This document shows, in pieces, positions 6,822 to 7,857 of a DNA stretch of 7,857 nt. Made by a program: the position numbers and the translations under genes. Source of the stretch: a bacterium (GTDB taxonomy: Bacteria; Electryoneota; RPQS01); the NCBI GenBank assembly GCA_018814465.1, contig JAHIZR010000045.1, positions 1 to 7,857 of the forward strand. Direction: 5' to 3'. The notes under the pieces were generated by a model, which saw nothing but the letters and a program-made list of their open reading frames with translations, ran no database searches and was not told the DNA's origin. Positions within the stretch are counted from its first letter, which is position 1; every line of letters begins with the position of its first letter.

Positions 6822-6830
6822 ATCGGTGCT
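6801..6830 (-). terminator. Rho-independent terminator of the ClpX-like gene
   Basis: On the minus strand the stem AGCACCG (6830-6824) pairs perfectly with CGGTGCT (6814-6808) around a 9-nt loop, and the arm runs into eight consecutive T (6808-6801). It begins 28 nt after the stop codon of the ClpX-like gene and ends only 14 nt before the rarA ATG. Confidence 0.9.
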
Positions 6831-6858
6831 GTATTTTTCTATCATTTAGTGCTGAAGG

Positions 6859-7857
6859 CTAACCGGTTTTGTCTTCTTTTCCTTCGGACTCTTTGTAAGC
6901 ATCCTTAATCATGCGATCCAGATAGGTATCCGGGTCCTTCAGCACATCCGGAGTCAATTGCAGGTTCTGTCTCCCGGTCAGTTTCAGGCCGTACTCATAA
7001 TTCGTGAACATCTCCATCAGTTTTTTGCGGATTTCCGAAGGCTTCACCTTCAGATGATCCCGAATCCAGATTCTAGACTCGGTGGGGATTTCCAGAATGA
7101 ATCCGTGCTTTTCCAGGAAGTCCCGTTGGAATCCGGCGATCGCGTCATTGGTCAGCATCTCAATGGCGGCTTGGTTTGGATTCTCGATCAAATCGCGGGT
7201 TACTTTCAGTTTCCTGACCGAGGAGGACGGCAGCAGCTTCTCGAACTGGATGAGAATGCTTTCCACTACTGAAGTCAGTCCGCGCGCGCCGATGCCTTGA
7301 ACGTGAGCGCGCTTCGCGATTTCCCGGAGCACCTCTTCTTCGAATTCGAGTTCAATGCCGTAAGCGGCGAAATCGCGCTTTTTGCCCTGAATGACGGCCG
7401 AGTGAGGATTCATCAGGATGTCATACAACCCTTCTTCGGATAGATCCGAAAGCTGCGCGACGACCGGCAGGCGGCCGATGAATTCGGACTCAAATCCAAA
7501 CTCCACCAAGTCCGTCGTGGTGACTTTCTTGATCAGCTCTTTCGGATCGGAGACGATATCGCGCGGGCCGCGGAAGCCCATCGTTCCCTTAGCCAGGCGC
7601 TTGCCGATAATTTCCGGCAGGCTGTTAAAGGCTCCCGAGACGATGAAGAGGATATTTTTAGTCGAGACTTTTTTGCGAGACGCCTTACCCTTGCGCTGCG
7701 TTTCCATCACGGCTTCCATTTGTCCGGCGAGGTCATGTGGAGTCCTGAGATCGACTTCGGTGTCTTCCATCAGTTTCAAGAGCGCACGCTGCACTCCGGT
7801 GCGCGAGACATCGGGTCCGTGCATGGAACCGGAAGCGGCGATCTTATCGATCTCGTC
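6859..7857 (-). CDS. ClpX-like AAA+ unfoldase, C-terminal part (5' end beyond window)
   Basis: The reading frame is open to the window edge; 332 residues are visible and the true start lies outside. The internal ATG at 7824 is not the start, because the 11 codons before it encode the Walker B motif DEIDKIA. Then come GPDVSRTGVQRALLKLMED (14-32 of the fragment), ILFIVSGAF (69-77), an MGF tripeptide (93-95) at the position of the ClpX IGF ClpP-contact loop, EFIGRLPV with the arginine finger (125-132) and sensor 2 GARGL (190-194). The large-domain end and C-domain are ClpX-like, whereas GPDVSR.GVQR and ILFIxSGAF recall HslU. The stretch between residues 32 and 69 is longer than in E. coli ClpX, and about 108 residues (225-332) extend past the normal ClpX end. 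It is probably an ATP-driven unfoldase, perhaps serving ClpP; partner and substrates are not shown. The zinc-binding domain and Walker A are off-window, so ordinary ClpX versus a paralogue cannot be settled. Confidence 0.85.
   Translation of the reverse strand, partial: DEIDKIAASGSMHGPDVSRTGVQRALLKLMEDTEVDLRTPHDLAGQMEAVMETQRKGKASRKKVSTKNILFIVSGAFNSLPEIIGKRLAKGTMGFRGPRDIVSDPKELIKKVTTTDLVEFGFESEFIGRLPVVAQLSDLSEEGLYDILMNPHSAVIQGKKRDFAAYGIELEFEEEVLREIAKRAHVQGIGARGLTSVVESILIQFEKLLPSSSVRKLKVTRDLIENPNQAAIEMLTNDAIAGFQRDFLEKHGFILEIPTESRIWIRDHLKVKPSEIRKKLMEMFTNYEYGLKLTGRQNLQLTPDVLKDPDTYLDRMIKDAYKESEGKEDKTG

Overview
The window suggests a Gram-negative bacterium of the FCB superphylum, probably one of its less-studied lineages rather than a classical Bacteroidota. 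The main evidence is the secreted protein at 3413-4342, which ends in a type A type IX secretion (T9SS) sorting domain with the YPNPFNP opening common in such lineages. The one well-formed promoter I see (TTGACA, 17 bp, TATGTT) is of ordinary sigma-70 type, not the -33/-7 type of Bacteroides. Base composition is moderate. This placement is inference, and no 16S or other marker gene is present.

Layout. Positions 1-754 hold no recognisable gene. On the plus strand follow clpC (755-3214, two-ring AAA+ unfoldase), a terminator, a short secreted T9SS cargo protein (3413-4342), a strong terminator, and ribA (4460-5137, GTP cyclohydrolase II). A perfect 12-bp hairpin at 5208-5235 separates these from a minus-strand block read from right to left: a ClpX-like AAA+ unfoldase cut by the window edge (7857-6859), a terminator, rarA/mgsA (6786-5452), and a 66-residue DUF2892 membrane protein (5455-5255) whose start codon overlaps the rarA stop codon.

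Function. The genes are mostly housekeeping: protein quality control (ClpC and the ClpX-like unfoldase, both normally partners of ClpP, which is not in the window), replication-fork maintenance (RarA), flavin synthesis (RibA), one small membrane protein and one exported protein. Except for rarA-DUF2892, the genes appear to be separate transcription units, most ended by a visible hairpin.

Most interesting points. (1) A near-consensus promoter for rarA lies inside the terminator of the ClpX-like gene, with its -35 box in the hairpin loop, and its predicted start site is the A of the rarA ATG, so the transcript may be leaderless. (2) A C6/G6 palindromic element lies in frame inside rarA and encodes about 11 residues between conserved domains. 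(3) The ClpX-like protein mixes HslU-like and ClpX-like signatures, has a longer loop region and carries a C-terminal extension of about 108 residues. I see no CRISPR array, transposon, tRNA or rRNA, and no clear evidence of a wholly new multi-gene system.
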